From NCBI GenBank assembly GCA_000783305.1, contig JROE01000002.1:124001-188000 (forward strand): a DNA stretch of 64,000 bases, written 5' to 3'. Positions 63,484-64,000 of the stretch are shown here, piece by piece (the first letter of the stretch is position 1; each line of letters starts with the position of its first letter). The notes under the pieces were generated by a model. That model saw only the letters and a list, made by a program, of their open reading frames with translations. It was not told the origin of the DNA and did no database searches. This stretch comes from Sphingobacteriaceae bacterium DW12. Lineage in GTDB: Bacteria > Bacteroidota > Bacteroidia > Sphingobacteriales > Sphingobacteriaceae. A program made the position numbers and the translations under genes.

Positions 63484-64000
63484 CTATTTCCGCAGATTGA
63501 CTTTTTTTCCATCGATTTTATTATCGACGACCTCGGCGTTTACTACACGCTCGAACAGTACTCGCTTTTTGTTACGATGGAAAGCTGGATATTGTAGGTT
63601 TGTTTTTATTCTGTTGCGCTTGAATGTAATCCCATCGACCGATTTGGCATACAGGATAGGCGTGTCAAAGGTCTCGAATTCATTATTTTCAATGCGGATA
63701 CCCGAGTGAAAATACTGTTTTTGATTAGCCAAATCGGGAATTTCGGGATAGATGGAGATTACGGCTGACGTAAATTGATACATACTCGTCAACGCATTGA
63801 CAAATTTGTTGTTGCGGATTATGATATCCCGGCACGATCCGGTTTCGTACCAACCGTTGCTATCACCACACAGCAATATCGCACACCCAGAGGTATGGTC
63901 AAATAAATTGTATGCTACCAATGTGGACTTTGGCGTGCTGAACAGTGCTCCCCTAGCCCTATTATTGCGCACGGTATTACCGGTAAAGACTACTGACGGG
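63484..64000 (-). CDS. GH110-like parallel beta-helix protein, C-terminal part
   Basis: The frame is open to the window edge, so the N-terminus is missing (the GTG at 63972 is internal). About 172 residues of beta-helix rungs. Segments RNNRARGALFSTPK, SGCAILLCGDSNGWYETGSC and IRNNKF..ALTSMYQ..AVISIYPEI resemble GH110 alpha-1,3-galactosidases; other beta-helix families (polysaccharide lyases) are the alternative. An alpha-1,3-galactosidase would suit the fucosidase locus, since blood-group-B-like glycans carry both sugars. Confidence 0.62.
   Translation of the reverse strand, partial: PSVVFTGNTVRNNRARGALFSTPKSTLVAYNLFDHTSGCAILLCGDSNGWYETGSCRDIIIRNNKFVNALTSMYQFTSAVISIYPEIPDLANQKQYFHSGIRIENNEFETFDTPILYAKSVDGITFKRNRIKTNLQYPAFHRNKKRVLFERVVNAEVVDNKIDGKKVNLRK

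Overview
The window looks like a chromosomal segment of a Sphingobacterium-like Bacteroidota. The evidence is SusC/SusD pairs with a FecI/FecR-type sigma/anti-sigma pair, TAnnTTTG-type promoter boxes, many Sec and lipoprotein leaders, and a Bacteroidota-style nos cluster. No mobile element, CRISPR array, rRNA or tRNA was seen. The window cuts a gene at each end (nosZ on the left, a GH110-like beta-helix protein on the right).

Region 1 (1-13.3 kb) is an anaerobic/nitrogen-oxide island. It holds the end of nosZ, a small membrane protein, nosL, nosD, nosF and nosY (nitrous oxide reduction). Next comes an operon with a DUF2249-ScdA-hemerythrin di-iron protein (Ric), a DUF1858/DUF2249 protein, a heme-copper-oxidase-like membrane protein and a DUF59 Fe-S assembly protein. 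Then follow a class III ribonucleotide reductase whose glycyl-radical domain is a separate 61-residue gene, its radical-SAM activase, an azurin-like lipoprotein, and a second heme-copper-like membrane protein on the other strand. Three promoters here carry the same CRP/FNR-class inverted repeat (TTATGN-N6-TCATAA), each exactly 20 nt from a TAnnTTTG box. This suggests one regulon joining NO defence, anaerobic dNTP synthesis and the membrane protein.

Region 2 (13.6-26 kb, minus strand) holds an exported oligoendopeptidase F, a DKNYY lipoprotein, and a SusCD locus with an ECF sigma factor, a FecR anti-sigma factor, an EEP-family hydrolase and a SASA-type carbohydrate esterase. Region 3 (26-36 kb) is mixed housekeeping and accessory genes: DoxX-like protein, Tat-exported metallophosphoesterase, pentapeptide-repeat protein, YbaK, class I FBP aldolase, DUF4397 lipoprotein, an AGCS symporter, and an ABC-F protein with a structured leader.

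Region 4 (35.8-42.6 kb, minus) is a planctomycete-style group: a DUF1549/DUF1553 cytochrome-domain protein, a DUF1501 protein, an exported sugar isomerase-like protein and a DUF2231/heme c/LRR protein. Region 5 (43-59.5 kb) is an L-fucose-centred glycan locus: a divergent GH95-like enzyme, a three-domain esterase, two GH29 fucosidases, an (alpha/alpha)6 glycosidase-like protein, and an operon of fuconate dehydratase, SSS symporter, mutarotase, GH95 fucosidase and SDR. Together these fit release of fucose, uptake and non-phosphorylative oxidation. Region 6 (59.7-63.2 kb) is pstSCAB with a good terminator and a candidate Pho box, followed by the cut GH110-like gene.
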